Positions 1-7,717 of a stretch of 36,320 nt of DNA are shown in pieces (the first letter of the stretch is position 1; each line of letters opens with the position of its first letter). The notes below the pieces were generated by a model. That model searched no databases and was not told the DNA's origin. It saw only the letters and a program-made list of their open reading frames with translations. Origin of the DNA: Solirubrobacterales bacterium (GTDB lineage: Bacteria > Actinomycetota > Thermoleophilia > Solirubrobacterales > Solirubrobacteraceae); assembly GCA_027315115.1 (NCBI GenBank), contig DAHUYQ010000037.1:1-36320 (forward strand), in the 5' to 3' direction. The position numbers were made by a program, and so were the translations under genes.

Positions 1-2321
1 GGATTGGCGATGGCGAATCCGTCGGGAGTGCGAAGAATCGTCATCGTCGTCGATGCGGGAAAATGTACGTTCGCGGGCGCGTAAGAAGGCGGAGCGTCGG
101 CGCGAGCGCTTCCCCACGAGCGATTCGGCTGCGCCGCGAGCGTAAACGCAAGATGCAACCTGCCGCTCTGCGGCAGCGCGATCCAGGGGCGACTCCACGG
201 ATGCCCGTCGACTGCGAGACTCCGAACGTAGGGCATATTCGGTGCGGCCTGCGGTGCATCGATGGTGATAACGGGGCCGTGTGAGGGCGTGATGACCGCA
301 TGCGTAAAGAGCGGCGCACCGAGATCGAGATAGCGTTCGGCCGGGTTCTGCGGATAGAGCCCGAGAGCGCTCCACACGTACCACGCACTCATCGTTCCGA
401 GATCGTCGTTACCCGGGAGCCCATCGGGGCGATCTCCCCATAAGCGCGTCATCGCCGCGCGGGTGACGCGCTCTTCACGCCACGGCGCGCCTGCCGAAAG
501 ATAGGCCCACGGGCTGCCGATGCTCGGCTCGTTCCCGAGCCACGCGTAAGGTTCGCTCTGCCCCGCATTGAGATGGGTAAAGAATGTATCGAGGCGTTTT
601 CGCGCCGCGGCGCGGCCGCCCATACCTTGGAAGAGATCGCGGAGATCCTGCGGTACCATCCAGGTATATTGCGCGGCGTTCCCTTCCTGGAAGCCGCTCT
701 GCCCATTCTCCCCGATCTTCGTGCGTTCGAATGCACCACCGGGGCCACGCGGCGCGATCTCTCCGAGCGAACGATCGAAGAGGTGCGACCAATTCGAACT
801 GCTTTTAAGAAACGCCGCGGCGACGGCGCGTTCGTGGAGCGCGCGCGCAAATGCGGAGATCGCGAAATCATCGAGACTATATTCTAGCGTCTCGGATGCG
901 CCGTTTGGAACCGGAGAGACGGAGGTCGTGTAGACGTTGGGGATATAGCCGAGACGATTGAAATCGCCGCCGGCGGGGCGCTCCTGGTACCAGCCGAATG
1001 CCGGAGGGGCGTTGGTATCGTTCGCACCCTTCACCATCGCGGTTAACGCGCGGTGGAGCGAAAAATCTCTCGCGCCGAAGGCGTATGCACCGGCGATAAC
1101 CGGATCGACGGAATCGCCACCCATCACGCTCGTCGGCGCGTTGGCGAGCGCCCACCGCGGCAGCCAACCACCCTGGCCTGCAGCATCGACAAGCGACTGC
1201 ATCATATCGCTCGTGCGATGCGGAAAGAGCAGCGCGAGCAACGGAATTTCGGTGCGATAAATATCCCAGTCCGAAAAATTCGCATAAAACGCATGCCCCG
1301 CCGCCACGCGATGCACCTTCCCGTCGAAACCCCGATAGCGGCCGTCGGCATCGCTAAAGAGATTGGGGTGCAGCATCGTGTGATAGAGCGCGCTATAAAA
1401 CGTGCGCAAGTTCTCGGTGCTGCCGCCGGAGACGCGGACGCGGCCGAGGACGCGATTCCAGCGTTCGAGCGCGCGATCGCGAACCGCGATAATACTCCAG
1501 GAGCGTGCCGATTCACGGAGGTTTCGCCACGCGCCGCGCTCGCTGACAAACGAAATCGCTACTTGCATGCGAACGCTGCGATGCGTTGTCGTGTCAAAGC
1601 GCAGCCAAGCACCTGCGGTGCGCCCGGCACCGTTATCGTAGAGCCCCGATGCGGCGAAGGGGCGGTTAAAACGTGCCGCCATATAGATCGTAAAGCGATC
1701 CGGCATGCCGCAAAAATGTCCGCTCTGCGCGCTTGCTTCCAGCGCATTCGTTCCGGTGATGCGGATGGTGGCATTACTGACGCCGGCTTGGTCGGAGGCG
1801 GGGTTGACGGCGAGCAGTGCATCTTGCGAACGAGGGAAGGTGAAGCGGCCCAACCCGCTGCGCGATCGCACCGTGAGTTCGCTGCGAATCCCCGGTTTTC
1901 CGAGCGTTACCGCGTAATAACCCGGCACCGCGATTTCGTTGACGTGAGAGAACGGCTGCGAGATACCCTGCAGCGTTCTCGGTGGCGAGCCGACGAGCGG
2001 CAGCACCGCAAAATCTCCGAAGACGTTGCAACCGGGGCCGCTGAGGTGCGTCATGCTAAAACCGGTGATCGTCGAATCGTTGAATTCATAGCCGCCGCCG
2101 GCATTCTGTGACGGCGTATCGGGGCTCCACTGGAGCATGCCGAAGGGAACGTCGGCGCCGGGAAAATCGTCGATCGGGCCGCCGAGCGGCGTTCCCGACG
2201 TGCCGACGAAGGGATCGACATACGAGACCGGAGTCGTCGTCGTGCGCTCCGCGGCGGCGACGGAGGTGCCGAAGAGTGCGAGCGCTACGAATGCTCGCAA
2301 AACGTTCCGTAGCACTCGCAT
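1..2321 (-). CDS. Secreted GH92 family alpha-mannosidase, partial (C-terminus off the left edge)
   Basis: Glycoside hydrolase family 92 enzymes are calcium-dependent exo-alpha-mannosidases. At least 773 codons are open. I see an N-terminal hydrophobic signal peptide (about residues 1-24, ending SVAAAE), the family opening YVDPFVGT (34-41), GGGYEF and GFSMTHLSGPGC (about 75-98), SALYHTMLHPN, NFSDWDIYRTE, QEGNAAQYTWMVPQD (about 545-560; its Glu is the probable catalytic acid), GNEPSIGSPWAY, and GNDDLGTMSAW at 637-647 with the acidic pair Asp639/640 that supplies the probable base. The ATG at 2321 lies only 3 nt after the pntB stop and its Shine-Dalgarno GGAG directly abuts it; the in-frame GTG at 2315 has better spacing. 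Codon use is less GC-rich than in genes right of 3,490, so the gene may come from another organism. Family call is firm; linkage sugar specificity is not visible. Confidence 0.9.
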   Translation of the reverse strand, partial: MRVLRNVLRAFVALALFGTSVAAAERTTTTPVSYVDPFVGTSGTPLGGPIDDFPGADVPFGMLQWSPDTPSQNAGGGYEFNDSTITGFSMTHLSGPGCNVFGDFAVLPLVGSPPRTLQGISQPFSHVNEIAVPGYYAVTLGKPGIRSELTVRSRSGLGRFTFPRSQDALLAVNPASDQAGVSNATIRITGTNALEASAQSGHFCGMPDRFTIYMAARFNRPFAASGLYDNGAGRTAGAWLRFDTTTHRSVRMQVAISFVSERGAWRNLRESARSWSIIAVRDRALERWNRVLGRVRVSGGSTENLRTFYSALYHTMLHPNLFSDADGRYRGFDGKVHRVAAGHAFYANFSDWDIYRTEIPLLALLFPHRTSDMMQSLVDAAGQGGWLPRWALANAPTSVMGGDSVDPVIAGAYAFGARDFSLHRALTAMVKGANDTNAPPAFGWYQERPAGGDFNRLGYIPNVYTTSVSPVPNGASETLEYSLDDFAISAFARALHERAVAAAFLKSSSNWSHLFDRSLGEIAPRGPGGAFERTKIGENGQSGFQEGNAAQYTWMVPQDLRDLFQGMGGRAAARKRLDTFFTHLNAGQSEPYAWLGNEPSIGSPWAYLSAGAPWREERVTRAAMTRLWGDRPDGLPGNDDLGTMSAWYVWSALGLYPQNPAERYLDLGAPLFTHAVITPSHGPVITIDAPQAAPNMPYVRSLAVDGHPWSRPWIALPQSGRLHLAFTLAAQPNRSWGSARADAPPSYAPANVHFPASTTMTILRTPDGFAIAN

Positions 2322-2324
2322 CTC

Positions 2325-3752
2325 CTAAAGCGCCTTCACTGCCGAGGTGAGCGCATCGACGCTTGCCTTCGCATCACCGAAGAGCATCGAGGTGTTCGGC
2401 ATCTCGTAGAGCGGATTGTCGATGCCGGCGAAACCCGAGCGCATCGAGCGTTTGAGCACGATGACGTTCGCAGCTTTATCGACATCGAGAATCGGCATGC
2501 CGTAGATCGGCGAGCTCTTCACGCTCCGCGCCGCGGGATTCGTGACGTCGTTCGCACCGATAACCAGGGCGACGTCGGTCGTCGAAAATTCCGGGTTTGC
2601 ATCTTCCATGTCGAGCAACTGTTCGTACGGCACGTTCGATTCGGCGAGCAAGACATTCATGTGCCCGGGCATGCGGCCGGCGACGGGATGGATCGCGTAG
2701 AGCACCTGAACGCCGCGCTTCTCGAGTTGGTCGGCGAGCGCTTTTACGGAATGCTGTGCCTGCGCGACCGCCATACCGTAACCCGGAACGAAGATGACTT
2801 TCGATGCATACGCTAACATGATCGCGACATCGTCGGCACCGGCGCTGCGAATTTGCTGCGGCCCGCCGCTTCCCGCTGCGGGTTCGCTGCCGCCGCCCGA
2901 ACCAAAGGCGCCGAAAAGCACGTTGGTGAGCGGGCGATTCATCGCCTTCCCCATCATCACGGTCAGCAGCGTTCCGCTCGCACCGACGAGGGCGCCGCAG
3001 ATGATCAGCAGGGTCGAATTGATTTCAAAGCCGGTCACGGCGACTGCCAAACCGGTAAACGAGTTGAGCAGTGAAATGACGACGGGCATGTCGGCGCCGC
3101 CGATCGGGAGAACGAAGAGCACGCCGAGCAGGAGCGCGCAGATCAGCAGCCCGACGAACGCCAGCACCGGCATCGTTCCCAGCGTGACGACGAACCACCC
3201 GGCGAGCCCGAGAATCGTCAATAAGATTAGGCCGTTGACGATTTGCTGGCCGGGATAGGTGATCGGTCGCCCGGTCATGAGCTCTTGGAGTTTTAAAAAC
3301 GCGATGATGGAACCGGCGAAACTCAAGCATCCGATGATCGCCGAAAGAACCAGCGATACCGAAACGACGGCGTTCTCGCCGTTGCCGCTTGCGAGAACGA
3401 AGAATTCCAGCGTCGAGATCGCCGCTGCAGCGGCGCCGCCGGCGCCGTTATAGAGTGCGACCATCTGCGGCATCGCCGTCATTTTCACCTGGCGCGCGGC
3501 CGGCACGCCGACGATCACGCCCACGAGCACGCCGATCGCGATCAGCGCCCAGTTGCCCTCGCTCGGCATCAGCAGCGTCGCCACGACCGCGATCGCCATG
3601 CCCAGCCCGGCGATGCGGTTGCCGTTGACGGCTGTCTTGGGGCCGACCAGGCCGCGCAGGCCCTGGATCACCAGCGCGAAGGCGATGATGTAGAGGACGT
3701 AGATGAAGTCTTCCGACTGCAGGAAGCTGCTGGCCAACGGCATCGAGCTCAT
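2325..3752 (-). CDS. pntB: NAD(P) transhydrogenase beta subunit (possible chimeric gene)
   Basis: PntB carries the NADP(H)-binding domain and most of the proton channel of the transhydrogenase that makes NADPH from NADH using the proton gradient. The 475-residue product has about eight membrane segments in residues 1-265, the conserved block VKMTAMPQMVALYNGAGGAA (89-108), and a C-terminal NADP domain with VPGYGMAVAQAQ, HPVAGRMPGHMNVLLAE and GANDVTNPAA motifs. Length is normal. The start overlaps the pntAB stop by an ATGA. Codon use changes abruptly at about residue 89: 2 of the first 89 codons end in A or T, against 22 of roughly the next 86. The change sits in the family's most conserved stretch, so the gene may be an artificial join of two genomes (see findings). 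Confidence 0.95.
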   Translation of the reverse strand: MSSMPLASSFLQSEDFIYVLYIIAFALVIQGLRGLVGPKTAVNGNRIAGLGMAIAVVATLLMPSEGNWALIAIGVLVGVIVGVPAARQVKMTAMPQMVALYNGAGGAAAAAISTLEFFVLASGNGENAVVSVSLVLSAIIGCLSFAGSIIAFLKLQELMTGRPITYPGQQIVNGLILLTILGLAGWFVVTLGTMPVLAFVGLLICALLLGVLFVLPIGGADMPVVISLLNSFTGLAVAVTGFEINSTLLIICGALVGASGTLLTVMMGKAMNRPLTNVLFGAFGSGGGSEPAAGSGGPQQIRSAGADDVAIMLAYASKVIFVPGYGMAVAQAQHSVKALADQLEKRGVQVLYAIHPVAGRMPGHMNVLLAESNVPYEQLLDMEDANPEFSTTDVALVIGANDVTNPAARSVKSSPIYGMPILDVDKAANVIVLKRSMRSGFAGIDNPLYEMPNTSMLFGDAKASVDALTSAVKAL

Positions 3753-4108
3753 GCCTTGCCGTCCTTGCCCGCCGGCTCCTGCTCGCCCTGCTCCTGCGGC
3801 TTGGGCTTGGTCTTGAACATCTCGAGCATGCGGTCTGTGACCAGGAAGCCGCCGACGATGTTGATCGTGCCGAAGATCACCGCGATCACGAGCAGCGCCT
3901 GGCTGAACGCGTCGAGTTTGGGGAAGCCGATTTCAGGCAGCCCGATCAGCAGCAGCGCGCCGAGCAGCACCACGCCGTGGATGGCGTTCGTGCCGGACAT
4001 CAGCGGCGTGTGCAGCGTGTTGGGGATCTTCGAGATCACGATGAAGCCGACGAAGCCGGCGAGCACGAGGATCGCGAGGTTCGTGGTCAGGACGCTTGCG
4101 AGGATCAC
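3749..4108 (-). CDS. pntAB: NAD(P) transhydrogenase alpha subunit, membrane part (PntAB)
   Basis: This is the short membrane polypeptide of three-subunit transhydrogenases, corresponding to the C-terminal membrane part of a fused PntA. The 119-residue product has three hydrophobic helices, with the recognisable run FVISKIPNTLHTPLMSGTNA-like (here VISKIPNTLHTPLMSGTNA) in the first third, then GVVLLGALLLIG and a third helix followed by a charged, Gln/Glu/Lys-rich tail. I place the start at GTG 4108, which overlaps the pntAA stop as GTGA; a much longer open frame upstream is only the shadow of pntAA. The stop overlaps pntB as ATGA, so the three genes are probably translationally coupled. Confidence 0.93.
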   Translation of the reverse strand: MILASVLTTNLAILVLAGFVGFIVISKIPNTLHTPLMSGTNAIHGVVLLGALLLIGLPEIGFPKLDAFSQALLVIAVIFGTINIVGGFLVTDRMLEMFKTKPKPQEQGEQEPAGKDGKA

Positions 4109-5241
4109 GATGCCTCCGCTCTCTCGACGGCCGACTTGGCGCCGGGGTTGACGATCTCGCCGTCGCGCACGATCAGAGAGCCCTTGATGATCTCGTCCTC
4201 GTAGTCGATCGCCAGCGCGCCATTCTCGTCGACGATCAGCTCGAGCAGGGCGAGCACGTTGCGGGCGAAAAGCTGCGAGGAGTGCTCGGGCATGCTGGCG
4301 GGCAGGTTCAGCGGCGAGACGATCCTGACGTCGTGGACCACGACGTTCTCGCCGGGCTTGGTCAGCTCGCAGTTGCCGCCCGTCTCGCCGGCCAGGTCGA
4401 TGATCACGGAGCCCGCTTTCATGCCCTCCACGGCCTCCGCGGTGACGAGCTTGGGCGCGGGCCGTCCCGGCACCAGGGCCGTGGTGATCACCACGTCGAA
4501 GCCCTTGATCGCCTCCGTGAGCGCCTGCTGCTGCTGAGCGCGCTCCTGCTCGGTGAGCTCCCGGGCGTATCCGCCCTCGCCGGCCGCCTCCAGGCCGAGG
4601 TCGAGCCATGCGGCGCCGAGCGAGTGGACCTGCTCGGCCACCTCGGGACGCACGTCATAGCCGGTGGTGCGGGCGCCCAGCCGCTTGGCTGTCGCCAGCG
4701 CCTGCAGGCCGGCGACGCCTGCGCCCAGCACCAGCACCTTGGCGGGCGGGATCGTGCCGGCGGCGGTCATCAGCATCGGGTAGAAGCGGCCCATGTTCTC
4801 GGCGCCGAGCAGCGCGGCCTTGTAGCCGGCGACGTTGCTCTGGGAGGAGAGCGCGTCCATCGCCTGGGCGCGCGAGATGCGCGGGATCGACTCCACGGCG
4901 ATCGCGGTCGCCTTGGCCTTCGAGAGCGCGGTCGTCGTGGCGGGGCTGCCGAGTGGCGAGAGGAAGCCGATCAGCAGCGAGCCCTGCCCGAGCATTCCGG
5001 TCTCCTGCTCGCTGGGCGGAGAGATCTTCAGCACCACGTCGCTGCGCCACACCGCGGCCGCGTCGTCGGTCACCTGCGCGCCCGCCTCGCGGAACGCGTC
5101 GTCGGAGAGCAGTGCGCCCTCGCCGGCCCCGGCCTGGACGAGCACGTCGATCTGCTTGCTCTTCAGGCGGCGCACGACGTCGGGCACAAGTGCCACGCGC
5201 ATCTCTCCTGCTGCTGTCTCCTTGGGAACTCCTACCTGCAT
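4105..5241 (-). CDS. pntAA: NAD(P) transhydrogenase alpha subunit, NAD-binding part (PntAA)
   Basis: PntAA is the peripheral NAD(H)-binding subunit on the cytoplasmic face, related to alanine dehydrogenase. The 378-residue product begins MQVGVPKETAAGEMRVALVP, the standard start of the family, so I prefer ATG 5241 over the upstream ATG at 5280. Later motifs include RISRAQAMDALSSQ, AAGTIPPAKVLVLGAGVAGL (dinucleotide-binding Gly-rich loop around residue 170), GYDVRPEVAEQ, and the DLAGETGGNCE block. It is first in the pntAA-AB-B operon and is divergent from the cobalamin adenosyltransferase gene across about 120 nt. Confidence 0.95.
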   Translation of the reverse strand: MQVGVPKETAAGEMRVALVPDVVRRLKSKQIDVLVQAGAGEGALLSDDAFREAGAQVTDDAAAVWRSDVVLKISPPSEQETGMLGQGSLLIGFLSPLGSPATTTALSKAKATAIAVESIPRISRAQAMDALSSQSNVAGYKAALLGAENMGRFYPMLMTAAGTIPPAKVLVLGAGVAGLQALATAKRLGARTTGYDVRPEVAEQVHSLGAAWLDLGLEAAGEGGYARELTEQERAQQQQALTEAIKGFDVVITTALVPGRPAPKLVTAEAVEGMKAGSVIIDLAGETGGNCELTKPGENVVVHDVRIVSPLNLPASMPEHSSQLFARNVLALLELIVDENGALAIDYEDEIIKGSLIVRDGEIVNPGAKSAVERAEAS

Positions 5242-5363
5242 AAGCTTGGTGCGGCAACGTATCCGATCGCGCGGCGACATGACTTGCCGACGGCGCGGGG
5301 CAACCGGATGCCAGGCGCCACCGGCCCGCGCGGGGCATGCTTCTGTGCGACACTCGAACCGCA

Positions 5364-5957
5364 GTGACGGTCAAACTCACCCGCATCTACACCAAGCTCG
5401 GCGACGCCGGGGAGACGCATCTGGGGGACATGAGCCGCGTCTCCAAGCTCGACACGCGCGTGGAGGCATACGGCACCGTCGACGAGCTCAACGCGAACGT
5501 CGGCTTCGCGATTCTGGCGCAGGGCATGCCCGCGAAGTTCGTGGAGTGGCTGCGCAGAGTCCAGAACGACCTGCTCGACCTCGGCGCGGACCTGTGCGTG
5601 CCGCCGCCCAAGGACGAGAAGGCCGAGCAGCGGGAGCGGCTGCGCATCACGCCCGAGTACGTGCAGTGGCTGGAGCAGGCGCTCGACGAGGTCAACGAGA
5701 CGTTGCCGCGGCTGCGGTCCTTCGTGATCCCGGGCGGCACCGACGCCTCCGCCCGCCTGCACCTGTGCCGCACCGTGTGCAGGCGCGCCGAGCGGCGGGC
5801 GTTGGCGGTGCAGGACGCGAACCCGGAAGTGCTGCGCTACCTCAACCGGCTCTCGGACATGCTCTTCGTGCTCGCCCGCGCGGCGGGCGAGGGGCCAAAG
5901 GCCGGCGCCGAGCCGCTGTGGCAGCCCGGCGCGCACGAGTCCGGCGAGCGCGCCTGA
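5364..5957 (+). CDS. PduO-type ATP:cob(I)alamin adenosyltransferase
   Basis: These enzymes transfer the adenosyl group of ATP to cob(I)alamin, producing coenzyme B12. The 197-residue product matches the PduO/MMAB type in full: IYTKLGDAGETHLGDMSRVS (ATP-binding N-terminus, residues 7-26), RVEAYGTVDELNANVG just after it, and the helix RLHLCRTVCRRAERRALAV in the last third. The start is chosen at GTG 5364 because family members begin a few residues before the IYTKxGDxGET motif; an ATG at 5337 would add nine atypical residues. It is convergent with the B12 uptake operon whose last gene ends 69 nt downstream, so import and adenosylation of cobalamin lie side by side. No riboswitch is seen upstream of it. 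Confidence 0.95.
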   Translation: MTVKLTRIYTKLGDAGETHLGDMSRVSKLDTRVEAYGTVDELNANVGFAILAQGMPAKFVEWLRRVQNDLLDLGADLCVPPPKDEKAEQRERLRITPEYVQWLEQALDEVNETLPRLRSFVIPGGTDASARLHLCRTVCRRAERRALAVQDANPEVLRYLNRLSDMLFVLARAAGEGPKAGAEPLWQPGAHESGERA

Positions 5958-6025
5958 AGCGCCGCGAGCGGGCTCAGAGCCCAACGGCGCGCCCGGGACC
6001 ACAGCACGGTCGCGGTGACCCGCGC

Positions 6026-7717
6026 TCAGCCCTCACTCACGCCCGTGAGGCCTTCCAGGCAGCGATCGACGATCCTGCTCACATCCGCGGCCAGGGCGGC
6101 CGCGAGGCTCGAAGCGTGGGTGACGCCGATCGATCTGGCGAGCATTCGTGCCGGCGCCGGCGCCGCGATCGGGAATGGCCGCCGCGCCAGGGCGGGAAGC
6201 ACCTCCGCGGTTTCCCACACCGGCGTCTGCGTGACCCCGGCGGAGTAGCGGAAGCTGCCGTCCGGCGCCTGCAGCCCTTCGAGGTAGGCGATCGGTGAGC
6301 GTCCGTCCTGCGAGAGGGGCCGGTTGGCGGCGAGCAGGCCCTGCACCGCCCAGGCGGTGGACGAGGCGTTGGATTCCTGTCCGGGTTCCTGGGGAAAGCC
6401 GCCGTCGCTGTTCTCGGCGTGACGCAGGTAGGAGACCGCGCGTGCCATCGCGGCAGGGCTGGGATCTCCGGTGGCCGCGAGCGCCTGGAGCGCGGCGGCG
6501 GTGTCGTCCACGTCGCTGGGATCACCCCTGGGACCGAAGCTGAAGCCGCCGTCGGCGTTCTGCTGGGCGGCAAGCCACCTGCCGGCCGCGCGGATCGCCG
6601 GGCTTGCCGGTCGATCGCCCAGTGCGCGCATCGCGAGGATCGCGAACGCCGTGTGGTTGACTTCGTCCTCGATCGACCCGTCTCGCCTGCGGTGTCGCGC
6701 CAGCTCGGCAGCGAGGTCGTGGCCGTCCAGGGCGCCGGCCGGCAGCCCGCAGGCGTGCAACGCGAGGATCGTGCGCTCGATCGCACCGACGTCGCTCAGC
6801 GAGCCCGCGCCCGCCGCAAGCGCGGTCAGGATCGTGTGGCCGTCCTTGCGGACGTGCAGCGGCGCGCGGCCGGCGGCAGCCAGGCCGATCGCGCCCCATG
6901 CCGTGAACATCTCGGTGGTGGACGCGCCCGCCTGCTGGCCGAAGCCGCCGTCGGGTTTCTGGGCTGCGAGCAGGTATTGCACTCCGCGCGTCAGCGCGGA
7001 GTGCGTGGAGACCGACGCGCGCGTGGAGACCGACGCGCGCGCCGACCGCGCGCCGAGCGCCGCGCTCCCGGTGAGCAACACCACCAGCGCCGCCGCGATC
7101 CCGGTTCCCGCCGCCTGCCAGTCGACCTCCATGCGCGCCCTGCTCCTTGCCAGCAGGCGTGCGAGCTCAGGGGCGAAGGCCAGGCCGAAGAGCAGCGTGG
7201 AGACGATGTCGACCGCCTCGAAGGGGACCCCTTGCGCCACCTCGGCCAGCAGCGCAGCGGGCGTGTGGCTTGCGCCGATGCTCCATTCGTAGAGGTTCAT
7301 GATCCCCATCGCGACCAGCGCCGCAAAGGCACATCCGAGCGCCAGCGGCAGACGTGAGAGGCGGCGGCGCGTGAGCCTGCCCGTCAGCGCGCCCAGCAAC
7401 CCGACGATCCCCCACGCCGCCATCTGCCAGGGAGTCCAGGACCCCTGGCCGAGCACGACGTTGGAGGCGAGCATGCCGACCGCCCCCACCACGAAGCCCG
7501 GGAGCGGACCCAGGCTGTAGCCGACGACGAAGGTCATCGCCGTGATCGGCTTGACTTCCGGGAACGCGGCGAAGGCGTCGCGGCCGAGCGCCGCCAGCGC
7601 CGAGAGCGTGGCGACCAGCGCAACCGTGCGGGCTGACGGGCGCGAGCGCTCGTAGACCAGCCACCCGATCGCCAGCACGCAGGCGATCAGCGCAAACGAT
7701 GCCGCCAGCCAGCTCAT
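6026..7717 (-). CDS. ECF transporter S component fused to an alpha/alpha-barrel prenyltransferase-like repeat domain
   Basis: The 563-residue protein has two parts. Residues 1-190 are very hydrophobic and carry the ECF substrate-binding signature region GRDAFAAFPEVKPITAMTFV (45-64), GYSLGPLPGFVVGAVG, SNVVLGQGSWTPWQMAAWG (85-103), followed by further helices. A last hydrophobic segment (about 204-222) leads into a linker and then residues 240-515 with repeated squalene-cyclase/prenyltransferase-type motifs: QKPDGGFG (253), RRRDGSIED (343), QNADGGFSF (386), ENSDGGFP (435), QAPDGSFRYS (483). It is the last gene of the riboswitch operon; its ATG overlaps the ABC gene stop. Inference: the S half binds cobalamin in the membrane and the barrel, probably outside the cell, helps capture it. 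The substrate is inferred only from the riboswitch, DUF4430 partners and the adenosyltransferase neighbour. Confidence 0.85.
   Translation of the reverse strand: MSWLAASFALIACVLAIGWLVYERSRPSARTVALVATLSALAALGRDAFAAFPEVKPITAMTFVVGYSLGPLPGFVVGAVGMLASNVVLGQGSWTPWQMAAWGIVGLLGALTGRLTRRRLSRLPLALGCAFAALVAMGIMNLYEWSIGASHTPAALLAEVAQGVPFEAVDIVSTLLFGLAFAPELARLLARSRARMEVDWQAAGTGIAAALVVLLTGSAALGARSARASVSTRASVSTHSALTRGVQYLLAAQKPDGGFGQQAGASTTEMFTAWGAIGLAAAGRAPLHVRKDGHTILTALAAGAGSLSDVGAIERTILALHACGLPAGALDGHDLAAELARHRRRDGSIEDEVNHTAFAILAMRALGDRPASPAIRAAGRWLAAQQNADGGFSFGPRGDPSDVDDTAAALQALAATGDPSPAAMARAVSYLRHAENSDGGFPQEPGQESNASSTAWAVQGLLAANRPLSQDGRSPIAYLEGLQAPDGSFRYSAGVTQTPVWETAEVLPALARRPFPIAAPAPARMLARSIGVTHASSLAAALAADVSRIVDRCLEGLTGVSEG
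7003..7038. repeat. 18-bp perfect tandem duplication in the linker of the S-component fusion
   Basis: The unit GCGTGGAGACCGACGCGC occurs at 7003-7020 and again, unchanged, at 7021-7038. In the minus-strand reading frame it gives the repeated hexapeptide RASVST (residues 228-239), which lies between the last hydrophobic segment and the repeat domain. It keeps frame and simply lengthens the linker. Confidence 0.9.

Noticed and set aside
3749..4609. Longer pntAB reading starting at 4609
   Set aside because: The extra 167 residues are out of frame pntAA sequence; GTG 4108 gives the normal 119-residue subunit.
4096..5367. Long plus-strand open frame (423 codons) opposite pntAA
   Set aside because: It is the antisense shadow of pntAA, whose protein motifs are unmistakable; the plus product is His/Arg/Leu-rich with no recognisable domain.
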